Shown in pieces: positions 11,967-23,948 of a DNA stretch of 64,000 bases. This DNA is from Alphaproteobacteria bacterium. Its GTDB lineage: Bacteria > Pseudomonadota > Alphaproteobacteria > SHVP01. The notes under the pieces are model-generated. The model saw only the letters and a program-made list of their open reading frames with translations. It ran no database searches and was not told where the DNA came from. The DNA lies in contig VGES01000011.1 of assembly GCA_016869765.1 (NCBI GenBank), positions 1 through 64,000 of the forward strand. Reading direction: 5' to 3'. The stretch's first letter is position 1. Each line of letters opens with the position of its first letter. Position numbers and translations under genes: made by a program.

Positions 11967-13718
11967 TCAGTTGGCCTGACGGCGCAGGAAGGCCGGGATC
12001 TCGAGGAGGTCCTCCTCGGCCCGGGGCGCCGACCGGTCAGCCGAAGGGGCCGGTTCCGCCCGCTTGACCTCGGCTTCGACCTTTGCCGCCTCAGCCTTGG
12101 CCGCGAGCCGCGGTTCGGCGCGAGGCACCGCCGCCGGAGGGGTTTCGCCCTCAGGCTTGCGGCGGGAAACACCCGTCATGCGCTCGAACAGGCTCGGCCC
12201 ACGGTTGCGTCGCTTCGGAGCTTCGACCGGCCCAGCATTGGCGAGAGCCGCCTCGGCAAACGGCTCCGGCGACTTGAGGGCCGGCTTGGGCTCCACCGCT
12301 CTTGGCGGCACGAACGGTTGTTCGGCACGGGGCGGCGTCCGGAACAACGGCCGAGCCACGGGCGCCGCCGTAGCGGCCGGCGGGGTCGTCGGAACCGCGG
12401 GGGCGACCGCCACCGGGACGTCGGGCGCCACCGCAGGCGCTTCGTCCTCTGGAACCGCGAAGCGTACCACCGCGACCGGTGCGCTTACCGGTAGCGGAGC
12501 GTCAGCCACCGACGCCGGGGCTGGCGCACCGGCAACGACGGGCGGCGCGATCGGGGCCGCGGGCGCGGCGACTGCGATGACGGGTTCAACCGCCGGTTTC
12601 GGCGCCTCGACCACCGTCGTACGCGGAGCTTCGGCCACGAGCGGGCGCGGCACCTCGAGCGGGCGTGCCGGTCTGGCAGGCTCGGCCTGCCGCAGCGCGC
12701 GGGGCAACACGATCGGGTCGGGGACCGCGGTCGGCCGGGGATTGGACGCCCGCTGCGCATCGATCCCGGTGGCGACGACCGACACGCGGACGCGACCGGT
12801 CATCGTATCGTCGAAGATCGAACCGAAGATGATGTTGGCGTCGGGATCGACCTCGTCGCGGATGCGATTGGCCGCTTCGTCGACCTCGTAGAGGGTCAAG
12901 TCGGGCCCGCCCGTGATGTTGATCAGGACGCCGCGAGCTCCCTTCATCGACACGTCGTCGAGCAGCGGGTTGGAGATCGCCGCCTCAGCTGCCTCGAGCG
13001 CACGCTTGTCGCCTTCGGCTTCCCCGGTCCCCATCATCGCCTTGCCCATCTCCATCATCACGGTGCGGACGTCGGCGAAGTCGAGGTTGATCAACCCCGG
13101 CATCACCATGAGGTCGGTGACACCGCGAACCCCCGAATAGAGCACGTCGTCCGCCATCTTGAAGGCGTCGGCAAACGTGGTCTTTTCGTTGGCCACCCGG
13201 AACAGGTTCTGATTCGGAATGATGATCAGCGTGTCGACATACTTTTCGAGTTCGGTGATTCCCGCCTCGGCAAGCTGCATGCGATGCGAGCCCTCGAAGT
13301 GGAAGGGCTTGGTCACCACACCGATCGTCAGGATGCCGGCGTCACGTGCCGCCTGCGCGATCACGGGTGCAGCGCCGGTGCCGGTGCCACCGCCCATTCC
13401 AGCGGTGATGAACACCATGTGACAGCCGCTCAGCGCATCCATGAGTTCGGGCAGCGACTCCTCCGCGGCCCGACGCCCAGTGGCCGGGTTCGATCCTGCC
13501 CCGAGCCCATGGGTGATGTTGACGCCGAGCTGGATTCGGCGATCGGACAACGCCTGGCCGAGCGCCTGGGCGTCCGTGTTGGCGACGAGAAACTCAACGC
13601 CCTCCAGTTGGGCGCTGATCATGTTGTTGACAGCGTTTCCGCCGGCGCCCCCAACCCCGACCACAGCGATGCGGGGTTTGAGCTCCGTTGTTCGCGGAAC
13701 GCTCAGGTTGATGGTCAT
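11967..13718 (-). CDS. ftsZ: Cell division GTPase FtsZ
   Basis: Tubulin-like GTPase forming the division ring, 583 aa. The globular core (about 15-320) holds [13 protein letters not shown], the tubulin signature [10 protein letters not shown] near residue 108 and the T7 region around [11 protein letters not shown]. Residues about 335-565 form an unusually long Ala/Pro/Val-rich linker; the tail ends [16 protein letters not shown], the conserved peptide bound by FtsA and other partners. GGAGG sits 9 bases before the ATG. Last gene of the dcw operon, with a 110-base gap after ftsA that might hold an internal promoter. Confidence 0.98.
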   Translation of the reverse strand: MTINLSVPRTTELKPRIAVVGVGGAGGNAVNNMISAQLEGVEFLVANTDAQALGQALSDRRIQLGVNITHGLGAGSNPATGRRAAEESLPELMDALSGCHMVFITAGMGGGTGTGAAPVIAQAARDAGILTIGVVTKPFHFEGSHRMQLAEAGITELEKYVDTLIIIPNQNLFRVANEKTTFADAFKMADDVLYSGVRGVTDLMVMPGLINLDFADVRTVMMEMGKAMMGTGEAEGDKRALEAAEAAISNPLLDDVSMKGARGVLINITGGPDLTLYEVDEAANRIRDEVDPDANIIFGSIFDDTMTGRVRVSVVATGIDAQRASNPRPTAVPDPIVLPRALRQAEPARPARPLEVPRPLVAEAPRTTVVEAPKPAVEPVIAVAAPAAPIAPPVVAGAPAPASVADAPLPVSAPVAVVRFAVPEDEAPAVAPDVPVAVAPAVPTTPPAATAAPVARPLFRTPPRAEQPFVPPRAVEPKPALKSPEPFAEAALANAGPVEAPKRRNRGPSLFERMTGVSRRKPEGETPPAAVPRAEPRLAAKAEAAKVEAEVKRAEPAPSADRSAPRAEEDLLEIPAFLRRQAN

Positions 13719-13828
13719 TCTGATTACCCTCCGGTGACTCTGACCTTCACGTCTTTCCCTCCTGGATCCCTACCCTTGCCTCGACGGCGCTTGTTGCGCC
13801 TCTTGTTGCCGACCGCCGTTCATCGCGG

Positions 13829-15067
13829 TCAGAAATTCGCCTTGAGCCAGCGGCCAATGCGGCCGAGACGGCCACCTGCCGAGTCCATTTCGAGGTCGCG
13901 CACGGGCGCAAGCGGTTCCTTGATCGCCAGGCGCAGCAGGCCCGCACAGGCCGAAAACGCGGGCCCCGCGGTAGCCTCGGCGAGCCCGGAAATCCGGATC
14001 GGCCGCCCTAGCCGCACCTGCTTGTCGAGAAGCCGCGCCGCCACTTCCCGAATGCCCTGCAACTGGCTTCCGCCGCCGGTGATCACGACACGGCGCCCGG
14101 CGATGCGATCCATGCCGGCGCTTTCCAGCCGCCCTTTGACGTGCTCGAAAGTCTCCTCGACGCGCGGACGGATGATCCCCATCAGGGCCGAGCGCGGCAC
14201 TTGCTGAACCACCTCGTTGTCGGTCTCGCCGATCACCGGCACATCGATGGTCTCGCGTTCGTCCGTCGGACTGGCGAGGGCGCTGCCGAACAGCGTCTTC
14301 AGACGCTCCGCCTGGGCCATCGGCGTCGCCAGTCCGCGAGCGATGTCGTTGGTGATGTGCGCACCACCGAGCGCCACGGCGTCGGCGAAGATCATCTCGC
14401 CGTCGCGGAACACGGCAATCGTCGTGGTGCCACCACCGAGATCGATCACCGTCACGCCGAGCCGAAGCTCGTCTTCGACGAGGGTGGCCAAACCCGAGGC
14501 ATACGGCGCCACCGAGATGCTCGCGACCTTGAGATGGCCACGCTCGATGCAAAGCGTCAGATTGCGCAACGGCCCCGAGGCGACGGTGACGATGTTGATG
14601 TTGACGCCCAGGCGGGCGCCGAACATGCCGCGCGGGTCGCGTACTCCGCTGGCTCCGTCGACCGAAAACCCGATCGGGAGCGAATGGATGACCTCGCGGT
14701 CGCCCGGGTCGTCAGCCGGCCGCGCCTGATCGAGCACGCGGCGCAAGTCGGAGTCCGAGATCGCGTGACCGGCGATTGCAACCTCGACCCCAACGGTGTG
14801 GGCCGACGGTTTGCCGCCGGCGATCGCGACGTGAACTTCTTTGACCGTTTCTCCGGCCATACGTTCGGCGGCATCGACCGCCGCCCGGATCGACTCCTCG
14901 GTCGCCTCCATGTCGACGACCGTCCCGGCGCGGACACCACGTGACAATTGATGACCGATCCCGATCACGCGCATCGTCTGGTCGGCATCGGCGCGGGCGA
15001 TGAAGCAGCAGACCTTCGTGCTACCGATATCGAGCGCGGCGAGTAGCTGACTACGTCCGGCGGCCAT
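13829..15067 (-). CDS. ftsA: Cell division protein FtsA
   Basis: Actin-like membrane tether for FtsZ, 412 aa. Phosphate-1 motif ALDIGSTKVCCF near the N-terminus, the FtsA-specific 1C region (VDMEATEESIRAAVDAAERMAG), phosphate-2 motif VIDLGGGTTTIAVF and adenosine motif VITGGGSQLQGI. The last 13 residues RLGRIGRWLKANF form the amphipathic membrane-targeting helix. AAGGAG precedes the ATG; it follows ftsQ after 21 bases. Confidence 0.97.
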   Translation of the reverse strand: MAAGRSQLLAALDIGSTKVCCFIARADADQTMRVIGIGHQLSRGVRAGTVVDMEATEESIRAAVDAAERMAGETVKEVHVAIAGGKPSAHTVGVEVAIAGHAISDSDLRRVLDQARPADDPGDREVIHSLPIGFSVDGASGVRDPRGMFGARLGVNINIVTVASGPLRNLTLCIERGHLKVASISVAPYASGLATLVEDELRLGVTVIDLGGGTTTIAVFRDGEMIFADAVALGGAHITNDIARGLATPMAQAERLKTLFGSALASPTDERETIDVPVIGETDNEVVQQVPRSALMGIIRPRVEETFEHVKGRLESAGMDRIAGRRVVITGGGSQLQGIREVAARLLDKQVRLGRPIRISGLAEATAGPAFSACAGLLRLAIKEPLAPVRDLEMDSAGGRLGRIGRWLKANF

Positions 15068-15088
15068 GGTGTCTCCTTGCCAGTTCCG

Positions 15089-15937
15089 TCATGTGCTCTC
15101 CCCGGGGTCCCTCAGCACGGGGCCGGCATCGGGCGCGAGCCGGAGCAGCAGCCGGTCGGCGAACCGCATGTCGATGGCAGCCACCGCGCGGTCGAGCACG
15201 TTGTAGGTTCGTTGCCAGTCGGCGAGGCGCCGAATGGCGCCGGCGTGGTCCTCCTCCGGCAACAACACCTCGATGCCGTTGTCGAAACGGAGATTCCATC
15301 GCCGCTCGCCGATCCGGATTGCGGCCACCACCCGGGCCTGCAGCATCGGTTCGCTCGCCAACGCGTCGATCATCGCGGCCGCGGCGCGCGGCGCACCGGA
15401 TCCGACCACGACAGGCAGGTTTGCCCAACGCTCGAGCCGCGCCGTCGCCATCACTTCGCCCTCGCGGTCGATCAAGGCCTGAACGCCGCGATGCTGCCAG
15501 ATCGCAAACGGCGTGCGTTCGACGATATGAATACTGAGAGTCGCGGGAAGGCGACGTGCAATCCGTGCTTCGCGGACCCAGTCCAACGCCTGCAATCGCC
15601 GGCGCGCCTCGGCGAGATCGACGCTGAAGATCGGCGCATCACGCGGCACCGCGAGGGCCGCCAGCGCGGCACCAGGATCGGTTTCGACTCGACCAGAGAC
15701 GCGGACCTCCTGCACCGTGAGGCCGAGCGCGATCGAATAACTTTCGATCTGACCGAGCGCCCAGGCCCGTCCCTGCTCCGGCCAATCGGTGAACCAGTAG
15801 GCTGCGGTCGCGCCACTGCCGAAACCGAGCAAGGCCACGATGGCCGCCCCGCGACGGAGGGCCCGCCGGTAGCGCCGAATGCCGTCCCACCACGAGCGGC
15901 GCGCCCGACCCGTTCGTTTGAATTTCACCGCGGGCAT
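15089..15937 (-). CDS. ftsQ: Cell division protein FtsQ
   Basis: Bitopic divisome protein linking early and late division proteins, 282 aa. Short basic cytosolic tail, one membrane segment (about 31-48, GAAIVALLGFGSGATAAYWF), a POTRA domain (VQEVRVSGRVETDPGAALAAL) and a beta domain (VREARIARRLPATLSIHIVERTPFAIW). Its start overlaps the end of ddl by 13 bases, in keeping with translational coupling in the cluster. Confidence 0.95.
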   Translation of the reverse strand: MPAVKFKRTGRARRSWWDGIRRYRRALRRGAAIVALLGFGSGATAAYWFTDWPEQGRAWALGQIESYSIALGLTVQEVRVSGRVETDPGAALAALAVPRDAPIFSVDLAEARRRLQALDWVREARIARRLPATLSIHIVERTPFAIWQHRGVQALIDREGEVMATARLERWANLPVVVGSGAPRAAAAMIDALASEPMLQARVVAAIRIGERRWNLRFDNGIEVLLPEEDHAGAIRRLADWQRTYNVLDRAVAAIDMRFADRLLLRLAPDAGPVLRDPGEST

Positions 15938-16833
15938 GACGCGTCCTCGATCATCCAGTCGACCAAATCGCCGAAACCGATACCGGCATGGGCGGCGATT
16001 TCGGGCACGAGCGACAATGGCGTCATGCCGGGTTGGGTATTGACCTCCAGGGCGTAGAACGCCGTATTCGGGCCGGTGTCGTCGTAGCGCAGATCGGCGC
16101 GCGATACGCCGCGGCAGCCGAGCGCGCGGTGCGCATCGAGCGCGATGGCAAGCGCCGCGTCGTAGTCGCCACGCGGCAGCGGCGCCGGCATGACGTGATC
16201 GGCGAACCCGGGCGTGTACTTGGCCTGGTAATCGTAGAAGCGTCCGCGCGGCTTGATTTCGATTGCCCCGAGCGCACGATCGCCCATGACCGCGACATGA
16301 ATCTCTCGCCCCGGGATGTAGCGCTCGACGAGCACGTCCTCGCCGTATTCCCAGGTCTCGTTGGCGATGGTCCGGTTTTCACCTTCGAAAACGATGGTGA
16401 CCCCGATGCTCGAACCTTCGTTGAGCGGTTTGACGACATAGGGCGGGGTCATGACGTGCCGGCGAGCGACCTCTTGGCGGGCGTAAACCGCTCCCTCGGG
16501 GACCTGGATGCCGGCACGGGCGAACACCGCCTTGGCCGCGGGTTTGTTCATCGCCAACGCCGAGGCGAGCAATCCCGAATGCGTATAAGGAATCCCGAGC
16601 ACCTCGAGGACGCCTTGAATCGTTCCATCTTCGCCGAAGCGGCCGTGCAAGGCGTTGAACGCTACGTCGGGCTGAAGGGCCGCGAGTACGGTGGCAATGC
16701 TGCGATCGACATCGATGATCGTGACGCGGAAAGCGCGTTCGCGCAGCGCCTTGGCGACGGCCGCGCCGCTGACCAGTGAGACCTCGCGCTCCGCCGACCA
16801 TCCCCCCATCAGAACGGCAACGTGTTTGGTCAT
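15925..16833 (-). CDS. ddl: D-alanine--D-alanine ligase Ddl
   Basis: ATP-grasp enzyme making the D-Ala-D-Ala dipeptide for peptidoglycan, 302 aa. Motifs: MGGWSAEREVSLVSG at the N-terminus, LHGRFGEDGTIQG, PYVVKPLNEGSSIGV and the C-terminal ATP/Mg site EVNTQPGMTPLSLVPEIAA. The ATG at 16833 overlaps the murB stop as ATGA, and the protein begins [11 protein letters not shown] as in other Ddl enzymes, so longer in-frame extensions are rejected. Confidence 0.97.
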   Translation of the reverse strand: MTKHVAVLMGGWSAEREVSLVSGAAVAKALRERAFRVTIIDVDRSIATVLAALQPDVAFNALHGRFGEDGTIQGVLEVLGIPYTHSGLLASALAMNKPAAKAVFARAGIQVPEGAVYARQEVARRHVMTPPYVVKPLNEGSSIGVTIVFEGENRTIANETWEYGEDVLVERYIPGREIHVAVMGDRALGAIEIKPRGRFYDYQAKYTPGFADHVMPAPLPRGDYDAALAIALDAHRALGCRGVSRADLRYDDTGPNTAFYALEVNTQPGMTPLSLVPEIAAHAGIGFGDLVDWMIEDASCPR

Positions 16834-17759
16834 GCACGCCGCCCCAACCGTTCGATCTCCCACTGCAGCATCACGCCACAGGAATCGAAAACCCGCCGCC
16901 GGACTTCTTCGCCAAGGGCTTCGAGATCGGCGGCGCTGGCGCTGCCCGTGTTTTCGAGAAAATTGCAGTGCATCGGCGAAACGTGCGCACCACCGATGGT
17001 CAGGTCGCGGCAACCCGCTCGGTCGATCAACTCCCAGGCCTTGGGACTACCGTCGGGGCCGCCCGGATTCTTGAAGGTGCTGCCGCCGGTGCGCGTGCGC
17101 ACGGGCTGGCTGGCCTCACGACGGCGATGAACGTCGTCGATCCGCGCGGCGATGGAGGCAGCATCGCCCGGCTCACCGCGGAGATGGGCCGCGACAACGA
17201 TCCAATCGCGCGGCAGCCGTGCCTGACGATAGGACAGGCCGAGCGCCTCGCGATCGAGCTCGTGCACCTGCCCGCGATCATTGAGGCAACGCGCACTGAC
17301 CAACACGTCCTTGATCTCGCGGCCATACGCCCCGGCGTTCATGCGCACGGCGCCACCGATCGTCCCTGGCACGCCCGACAGGAACTCGAGGCCGGCAATA
17401 CCGGAGCGTGCCGCCACGGCGGCAACGTTGGCATCGAGCGCACCGGCGCCCGCACGCACATCCACGCCGTCAGACGTGACGCCGACAAACGCCCGGCCCA
17501 AACGAACGACGACGCCATCGATGCCACCATCGCGCACGAGGACGTTCGAACCGACCCCCAACACCGTGACCGGGACGTCGTGGGGGCGATCGCGCAGGAA
17601 GGCCGCGAGATCGGCTTCGTCCTCCGGCCGGAACATGACCTCGGCCACGCCGCCCACCTGGAACCACGTGACTTTGGCGAGGGCGTACCCTTCGCTGAGC
17701 CGTCCCCGGACAGGCGGCAGGCGATCGATGAGACGGGAGGCCTTCGGCGCCGCGCTCAT
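16830..17759 (-). CDS. murB: UDP-N-acetylenolpyruvoylglucosamine reductase MurB
   Basis: FAD enzyme reducing UDP-GlcNAc-enolpyruvate to UDP-MurNAc, 309 aa. FAD-binding region [43 protein letters not shown] and the catalytic stretch GGSTFKNP with a Ser acting as proton donor; short type IIb-like C-terminus ending in a conserved [13 protein letters not shown] region. Starts on the last 4 bases of murC (ATGA). Confidence 0.97.
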   Translation of the reverse strand: MSAAPKASRLIDRLPPVRGRLSEGYALAKVTWFQVGGVAEVMFRPEDEADLAAFLRDRPHDVPVTVLGVGSNVLVRDGGIDGVVVRLGRAFVGVTSDGVDVRAGAGALDANVAAVAARSGIAGLEFLSGVPGTIGGAVRMNAGAYGREIKDVLVSARCLNDRGQVHELDREALGLSYRQARLPRDWIVVAAHLRGEPGDAASIAARIDDVHRRREASQPVRTRTGGSTFKNPGGPDGSPKAWELIDRAGCRDLTIGGAHVSPMHCNFLENTGSASAADLEALGEEVRRRVFDSCGVMLQWEIERLGRRA

Positions 17760-19192
17760 GACGCGACCTCACGAAGACGAGTCGTCGGCAGCAATCCTTC
17801 GAGTTCCCCCGGCAACTTGTGCGCCCAGCCGGTGATGCTGCCGGCGCCAAGGCAAATTACGAGATCCCCCGAACGGGCGATCTCGGCCACTTGGCGTGCC
17901 AGATCGTCGGGCTTGTCGAGTGGGATGACGTGCCGATGACCATGACGGCGCAACCCATCGACCAACGCATCCCGGTGGATACCCTCGATCGGACTTTCGC
18001 CGGCCGGATAGATGTCGGCGACGATCACGGTGTGGGCGTTGCTGAAACAGGTGCAGAATTCCTCGAACAGATCGCGGACCCGCGTGTAGCGATGGGGTTG
18101 CACCACGGCGATCAGCCGGCCGCGCCCGACCTGTCGTGCCGCACTCAGGACCGCCGCGATCTCGACCGGGTGGTGGCCATAGTCATCGATGATCGTGACG
18201 CCACCCACGACTCCGGTCTTGGTGAAGCGCCGGCGCACGCCACGGAACTCCGACAACGCCTTTACGGCAACGGCGTCTGCGATCCCCATCTCGTTGGCGA
18301 TGGCATAGACCGCCAGGGAGTTCTGCACGTTGTGCAGGCCGAGCATCGTGAGGCGCGCGTCGACGATACGGCGTCCTTCCTCGTGATGGCGATCGGCGAT
18401 TACGACGTCGAAAATCGACCCGTCAGCCGACATGCGCACGTTCTCGGCACGCACGTCGGCAATCGGGTTCATTCCGTAGGTGATCAGGCGTCGATCCGAG
18501 ATCCGCCCGCATAGGGCGTGAACCTCGGGATGATCGACGCACATCGCGGCGAAGCCGTAGAACGGAATGTTCTCGACGAAGGTTTGAAACGCCTTCTTCT
18601 CCGCCTCGAAGTTGCCGTAGAAGTCGAGATGTTCGGGGTCGATGTTGGTCACGACCGTGATCGTCGCCGGCAGCTTGACGAAGGTGCCGTCCGACTCGTC
18701 GGCCTCGACCACCATCCATTCACCGGCGCCCAGCCGGGCGTTGGTGTTGTAGGCGTTGATGATGCCGCCGTTGATCACGGTCGGATCGAAGTCCGCTGTG
18801 TCCAGGAGCGCGGCGATCATCGAGGTCGTCGTGGTCTTGCCGTGGGTTCCGCCGACCGCGATCGACCATTTGAAACGCATCAATTCGGCCAACATCTCGG
18901 CTCGACGGACGATCGGCAGGAACAGGGCGCGCGCGGTGATCAGCTCGGGGTTGTCGCTCTTGACCGCCGATGACACGACGATGACGCGAGCCTCACCCAC
19001 GTTCTCGGCGCGGTGCCCGAGCAGCACCTTGATGCCAAGGCCGCGCAGTCGCTGCACGTTGGCCCCTTCGGCGATATCGCTGCCCTGGACCTGATAGCCG
19101 AGGCTGTGCATGACCTCGGCAATTCCGCTCATGCCAATGCCGCCGATTCCGACGAAATGGATGAGCCCGATATCGAGCGGGAGTCCTCTCAT
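17756..19192 (-). CDS. murC: UDP-N-acetylmuramate--L-alanine ligase MurC
   Basis: First amino-acid ligase of the peptidoglycan stem peptide, 478 aa. Begins [17 protein letters not shown], with ATP loop [12 protein letters not shown] near residue 115, the DESDGTF motif and EFRGVRRRF / [10 protein letters not shown] in the C-terminal half, all diagnostic of MurC. The ATG at 19192 overlaps the murG stop; the much longer in-frame extension upstream runs antiparallel to nothing functional and simply reads through murG in another frame, so it is rejected. Confidence 0.97.
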   Translation of the reverse strand: MRGLPLDIGLIHFVGIGGIGMSGIAEVMHSLGYQVQGSDIAEGANVQRLRGLGIKVLLGHRAENVGEARVIVVSSAVKSDNPELITARALFLPIVRRAEMLAELMRFKWSIAVGGTHGKTTTTSMIAALLDTADFDPTVINGGIINAYNTNARLGAGEWMVVEADESDGTFVKLPATITVVTNIDPEHLDFYGNFEAEKKAFQTFVENIPFYGFAAMCVDHPEVHALCGRISDRRLITYGMNPIADVRAENVRMSADGSIFDVVIADRHHEEGRRIVDARLTMLGLHNVQNSLAVYAIANEMGIADAVAVKALSEFRGVRRRFTKTGVVGGVTIIDDYGHHPVEIAAVLSAARQVGRGRLIAVVQPHRYTRVRDLFEEFCTCFSNAHTVIVADIYPAGESPIEGIHRDALVDGLRRHGHRHVIPLDKPDDLARQVAEIARSGDLVICLGAGSITGWAHKLPGELEGLLPTTRLREVAS

Positions 19193-20307
19193 GCCGCCTT
19201 CTCCTGCGGCGCGGCGGCGATGGCCTCGACGAGGTCGGCCAAACGGTGCGCCGCATCGGCAATGCCCGCCGCTCGCGCAGCGGCGGCCATCGAAACGAGC
19301 ATGGCCGGGTTTGCCAGGATTGCCGTGAGACGCTCGGCCAACTGCTCGGGCGTGAACGCATCCTGACGGAGAATCCACGCGGCTCCGGCATCCGCCAGAC
19401 TTCGCGCATTGGCGGCTTGATGGTCGTCGGTCGCATGGGGATAGGGAACGAACAACGCCGGGCGGCCGACGACGGCGATTTCGGCCACGGTCGAGGCCCC
19501 CGATCGTGAGATGACGACGTGGGCCGCGGCCATGTGCTCGACAACATCGGGAAAGAACGTCGCCAAGTCGGCCGTGGCGGCGGTATCGCGGTAGACCGCG
19601 CGCGCCTGTTCCATGTCCTCGGCCCGGCTCTGCTGCACGATGTGCAATCGACGCTGCGCCTCCATCGCCAAGCGCCGGACGGCCTCGGGAACGACCTGAG
19701 AAAACACGCGTGCGCCTTGGCTGCCGCCCAACACCAGTACGCGTAGGGGTTGGCGATCGCCCGGGGCAACAAAAGCGCGCTCGCGCGCGGTCGCGAAGGC
19801 GCCACGCACGGGATTGCCGGTGACGCGCCGCAGCGCCGCCGCTCGGACGGGAAGCAAAGCGGTCTTGGCGTGCGACAGGGCGATCGCGGAGACCCGCGCC
19901 GCCAACAGGCGGTTGACCCGTCCCAGGACGGCGTTCTGTTCGTGGATCGCAGCGGGGATCCCAAGGCGCGCGGCGGCTAACATGGTTGGCAGGGAGGGAT
20001 AGCCGCCAAAACCGACTACTGCATGGGGCAGCAATCGGGGGAGGAGGGCACGCGCCTGCAGGATCCCCGCTACGATTTCGTAGAGCCCGCGAATCTTTCC
20101 CGGCCACCCGCGACCGGCAAACGTGCCGGCACGAACGACGTGGTGACTTACGCGAGCGAACGCGCCGCCGAGATCGACGCCGCGACGATCCGTCACGAGC
20201 GCCAATCGATGGCCACGCGTCAAAAGCTGATCGGCCAAGGCTTGCGCCGGGAACAAATGTCCCCCGGTTCCGCCAGCGGCCAGAATGATATTTCGCCCGG
20301 CGCTCAT
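19189..20307 (-). CDS. murG: Lipid II synthase MurG (GlcNAc transferase)
   Basis: Peripheral membrane glycosyltransferase adding GlcNAc to lipid I, 372 aa. GT-B fold with the first glycine loop [17 protein letters not shown], the second loop [18 protein letters not shown] and the UDP-GlcNAc-binding segment [31 protein letters not shown]. Overlaps ftsW and murC by ATGA at both ends. Confidence 0.97.
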   Translation of the reverse strand: MSAGRNIILAAGGTGGHLFPAQALADQLLTRGHRLALVTDRRGVDLGGAFARVSHHVVRAGTFAGRGWPGKIRGLYEIVAGILQARALLPRLLPHAVVGFGGYPSLPTMLAAARLGIPAAIHEQNAVLGRVNRLLAARVSAIALSHAKTALLPVRAAALRRVTGNPVRGAFATARERAFVAPGDRQPLRVLVLGGSQGARVFSQVVPEAVRRLAMEAQRRLHIVQQSRAEDMEQARAVYRDTAATADLATFFPDVVEHMAAAHVVISRSGASTVAEIAVVGRPALFVPYPHATDDHQAANARSLADAGAAWILRQDAFTPEQLAERLTAILANPAMLVSMAAAARAAGIADAAHRLADLVEAIAAAPQEKAA

Positions 20308-21473
20308 GCCGAGGCTCCATCACGGGCGAGCGGGGCAAGCGGACGATGGACGGGCGGGCGGTAGCCGCCGGCCCGTTGGCGCGTCAGCGCCAACACGATC
20401 CCCATGCCGAAGGCGAGCGCCAGCATGCTCGACCCGCCATAACTGATGAACGGCAGCGTCATGCCTTTGGCCGGCAACAGGCTCATGTTGACGCCCATGT
20501 TGATGACGGCCTGGAGCCCGAGTTGCGACAAGATGCCGGCAGCGGCCAGCAGGTTGAACATCTCGCTCTCGCGGAACAGCCGTGCAAACCCGCGCAGCAG
20601 CAGGACAGCGAACAACACGATCAGCCCGAGCGAGGGCAACAGGCCGAATTCCTCACCGGCGACGGCGAAGATGAAGTCGGCGTGGGCGTCGGGCAGCACG
20701 GTCTTGAGCACGCCTTCGCCGGGCCCGGTGCCGAACAGGCCGCCGTGGCTGAAGGCGTTGATCGACGTATCGACCTGGAACGTGTCCCCGCGGGACGGAT
20801 CGAGGAAACGGTCGATGCGGCTGGCGACGTGCGGGAACAAGGCATAGGCGCCCACCGCTGCCGATGCTCCGGCAAGGGCCAGGCCGGCCACGAGAATGAG
20901 CGGCAGGCCGGCGAGGAACATCTGCGTGAAAGTCACCGCCGCGATCACCATCGCCATGCCGACGTCAGGCTGGATGACGACCAGTCCGATCACGACAGCG
21001 GCGACCATCGCCACGATCGTGAAGCTCGGGAAGTTCTCGTGCTGGGCGCGCTGCGCCAGCAACCAAGCGCACACCACGGCCAGGAGCGGTTTGGCGAACT
21101 CGGAGGGTTGCAGCAACAGGCCGCCCAGCGACAGCCAGCGCCGAGCGCCTTTGACGTCGTGGCCGAAGAACAGGGTGGCCACCAGCATCAGCATTGTCAC
21201 GAGCAGACCGATCACCGCCAGCCGCCGGATCAGGATCGGCGGAAGCAAGGACGTCACAAAGACGACGGCCAGCCCCGGAACGAGAAAGATGAGCTGCCGG
21301 CGCACGAAGTGGAACGAGTCGAGTCCGAGGCGATCGGCGACCGCGGGGCTCGCGGCCATCACCAGAATGGCGCCGGCGGCGATCAACAGGAGCAGCACGA
21401 CGAGCAACCAGCGATCGACGGTCCACCACCAGTCGCCGAAGGCGCTGCGATCGGTACGGCCGACGCCGATCAT
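20304..21473 (-). CDS. ftsW: Peptidoglycan glycosyltransferase FtsW (SEDS family)
   Basis: Septal lipid II polymerase, 389 aa, about ten membrane segments. SEDS signatures: [11 protein letters not shown]...QPSEFAKP, a large periplasmic loop with [17 protein letters not shown] and [24 protein letters not shown], and the final [10 protein letters not shown] motif. The ATG at 21473 overlaps the murD stop (ATGA); the first membrane helix begins about 20 residues later. Partner of FtsI encoded in the same operon. Confidence 0.97.
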   Translation of the reverse strand: MIGVGRTDRSAFGDWWWTVDRWLLVVLLLLIAAGAILVMAASPAVADRLGLDSFHFVRRQLIFLVPGLAVVFVTSLLPPILIRRLAVIGLLVTMLMLVATLFFGHDVKGARRWLSLGGLLLQPSEFAKPLLAVVCAWLLAQRAQHENFPSFTIVAMVAAVVIGLVVIQPDVGMAMVIAAVTFTQMFLAGLPLILVAGLALAGASAAVGAYALFPHVASRIDRFLDPSRGDTFQVDTSINAFSHGGLFGTGPGEGVLKTVLPDAHADFIFAVAGEEFGLLPSLGLIVLFAVLLLRGFARLFRESEMFNLLAAAGILSQLGLQAVINMGVNMSLLPAKGMTLPFISYGGSSMLALAFGMGIVLALTRQRAGGYRPPVHRPLAPLARDGASA

Positions 21474-22861
21474 GACCCCACCCGCGTTGGCACGGCGCCA
21501 GGGAACGCGAGCGCCAAACGGCGAAACGCCTCGCCTCGCGCCTCGAAATCGCGGAATTGGTCGAACGAGGCGCATGCTGGCGACAGCAACACCACCCCGC
21601 CACCCTCGGCGAGGGCAAGACGGCCGGCGTCGGCTACGGCACAATCGAGCGTCGCCGAGCGCGTCGTCGGAACGCGCGGAGACAGCGTGGTCGCGAAAGA
21701 ATCGGCGGCTTCGCCAATCAGAAATGTGTGACGGATCCGTCCAAACAACGGGCGAAGCGACTCGATGCCGCCCTCCTTCGCCCGACCACCGGCGATCCAG
21801 TAAATCCTGTCGAACGCCGCCAAAGCTTTGCTCGCGGCGTCCGCGTTGGTGGCTTTGCTGTCGTTGACGAACGTGACGGGGCCAACCTGCGCCACCTCTT
21901 CGAGGCGATGGGCCAGCCCCGGGAATGTCGGCAGCACCTTGGCGATCTCGGGGCCACGGAGCCCGAGCGCCCGGACGGCCGCAAACGCGGCCGCGGCATT
22001 TTGCCAGTTGTGGCTGCCGCGCAGCGCGCGAGCCTGCCGGAGATCGAGGGTCGTCTCGTCCGGTTCGGTCGCGTCGACGAGAACGCCTTCGACGACCGAA
22101 ACACCAGCCGGAACACGATGACCTACGGAGATCGGGATGATCGTGCGATTGGGGTCGCGCGCGAGTTGGTCGTAGAGCGAGCGACAATGCGGATCGTCGA
22201 CGCCGATAACCGCCGCTTGCCCGCGATGTTGGTTGGTTAGCAGGCGCGCCTTGACCGCGACATAGCCCGCCATCGAGCCATGGCGATCGAGATGATCGGG
22301 GCTGATATTGATCAGCACCGCGACGTCGCACGAGAGCGAAGGGGCGAGATCGATCTGGTAAGACGAGACCTCGAGCACATAGAAGCCGTCGGCCTCGAGT
22401 GGCGCCAGGTCGAGCACGGGCCGACCGATATTTCCCCCGAGCTCAACCACCCGCCCGCAACCCTCGAGGATATGGGCGACGAGCGCCGTGGTTGTCGATT
22501 TGCCGTTGGTGCCGGTGACCCCGACCGTCCGCGCGCGTGGTCGCGACCGAACGAACAACTCGATATCTCCGATCACCTCCTTATTGGCAGCCCGCGCGCG
22601 CGCAACGATCGGATGCGGTGCCGGGTGGGTGAGTGGAACGCCGGGGCTGAGAACCAATGCGTCGACTCGGTTGAAGTCGAAGGAGTGGAGATTGCCGATC
22701 TCCACTCCAGCCCCGGCGTATTCCTGCAGCCGATCGGCGCGATCGTCCCAGGCCACGACTCGGGCGCGACCTGCAACAAGCGCACGCACCGTCGCCCCGC
22801 CGCTACGGGCAAGCCCGAACACGGCGACGGTACGATCAGCGAAGGTGTGAACCGGAATCAT
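21470..22861 (-). CDS. murD: UDP-N-acetylmuramoylalanine--D-glutamate ligase MurD
   Basis: Adds D-Glu to UDP-MurNAc-L-Ala, 463 aa. N-terminal Rossmann segment [18 protein letters not shown] loop [23 protein letters not shown] and [20 protein letters not shown] in the central domain, and [12 protein letters not shown](R)DF in the C-terminal domain. The ATG overlaps the mraY stop as ATGA. Upstream in-frame sequence only reads mraY out of frame. Confidence 0.97.
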   Translation of the reverse strand: MIPVHTFADRTVAVFGLARSGGATVRALVAGRARVVAWDDRADRLQEYAGAGVEIGNLHSFDFNRVDALVLSPGVPLTHPAPHPIVARARAANKEVIGDIELFVRSRPRARTVGVTGTNGKSTTTALVAHILEGCGRVVELGGNIGRPVLDLAPLEADGFYVLEVSSYQIDLAPSLSCDVAVLINISPDHLDRHGSMAGYVAVKARLLTNQHRGQAAVIGVDDPHCRSLYDQLARDPNRTIIPISVGHRVPAGVSVVEGVLVDATEPDETTLDLRQARALRGSHNWQNAAAAFAAVRALGLRGPEIAKVLPTFPGLAHRLEEVAQVGPVTFVNDSKATNADAASKALAAFDRIYWIAGGRAKEGGIESLRPLFGRIRHTFLIGEAADSFATTLSPRVPTTRSATLDCAVADAGRLALAEGGGVVLLSPACASFDQFRDFEARGEAFRRLALAFPGAVPTRVGS

Positions 22862-23946
22862 CGTAGCTTCAATGTCGAGAGGCCGATCAGGGCCAGGATG
22901 ACGGCGATGATCCAGAAACGAATGACGATGGTCGGCTCCTTCCAACCCTTCTGTTCGTAATGGTGATGAAGCGGCGCCATGCGAAAGACGCGGCGGCCGG
23001 TCAACCTGAACGACAGGACTTGGACGACGACCGAAACGGTCTCGAGGACGAACAAGCCACCGATCACGAGCAGTACGAGTTCGTGCTTGGTGATGACGCT
23101 GACCGCGCCGAGCGCCCCACCCATCGACAGGCTGCCGGTGTCGCCCATGAACACCATCGCGGGCGGAGCGTTGAACCAAAGGAAACCGAGGCCGGCGCCG
23201 ACCAACGCGCCGCAGAACACGGCCAATTCGCCAGCCCCCGAGACGTAGTTGATCTGGAGGTAGTTGGCGAAGATGGCGTTGCCCGCGAGGTAGGCGATGA
23301 GCGCGTAGGATGACGCGGCGATGAGCACCGGGACCGTCGCCAGCCCATCGAGCCCATCGGTCAGATTGACGGCGTTCGAGGCGCCGACCATCACGACCAC
23401 GGCGAAGGGGATGAAGAACCAACCGAGCTGGATCAGCACGTCCTTGAAGAACGGCACGGCCAGCGCGAGCGACAGCGGCCCGCGCATTTCGCTGACGATC
23501 CAGAGCGTCGCGACGACAGCGATCAGGATTTCGACCGACAGCTTGATCTTGCCGGGCACACCCTTGTGGCTGGCCCGTGTGACCTTGAGGTAGTCGTCGA
23601 GGAAGCCGACAAAACCAAAGCCGAGTGTGACGATGAGTGCCGCCCAGACATAGGCGTTGCGCAGGTCGGCCCACAGCAAGGTGGCAATGCCGAACGACAG
23701 GAGGATGAGGATCCCACCCATCGTCGGCGTGCCCCTCTTCTCGACCAAGTGGCGCGCCGGCCCATCGGCCCGGATCGGCTGACCATTCGCCTGTTTGCTG
23801 CGCAACCAGCGGATCAGCGCCGGACCCAATAGAAAACTCAACGCCATGGCGGTGATGACAGCGCCGCCGGTTCGAAACGTAAGGAAGCGAAACAAACCCA
23901 ATCCGACGATGTCGCCACCCAATGGGGCCAGGAGATTGAACAACAC
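22858..23946 (-). CDS. mraY: Phospho-N-acetylmuramoyl-pentapeptide transferase MraY
   Basis: Integral membrane enzyme forming lipid I on undecaprenyl phosphate, 362 aa, about ten membrane segments. Motifs: [11 protein letters not shown], the Asp-rich FLDDYLK followed by the KVTRASHKG...GKIKL loop, [27 protein letters not shown] and [11 protein letters not shown]. The start is a GTG, reading on to FNLLAPLGG as in other alphaproteobacterial MraY, with GGAGG 8 bases upstream; it lies 2 bases after the murF stop, the only non-overlapping junction from mraZ to ftsQ. Confidence 0.97.
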   Translation of the reverse strand: MLFNLLAPLGGDIVGLGLFRFLTFRTGGAVITAMALSFLLGPALIRWLRSKQANGQPIRADGPARHLVEKRGTPTMGGILILLSFGIATLLWADLRNAYVWAALIVTLGFGFVGFLDDYLKVTRASHKGVPGKIKLSVEILIAVVATLWIVSEMRGPLSLALAVPFFKDVLIQLGWFFIPFAVVVMVGASNAVNLTDGLDGLATVPVLIAASSYALIAYLAGNAIFANYLQINYVSGAGELAVFCGALVGAGLGFLWFNAPPAMVFMGDTGSLSMGGALGAVSVITKHELVLLVIGGLFVLETVSVVVQVLSFRLTGRRVFRMAPLHHHYEQKGWKEPTIVIRFWIIAVILALIGLSTLKLR

Positions 23947-23948
23947 GC

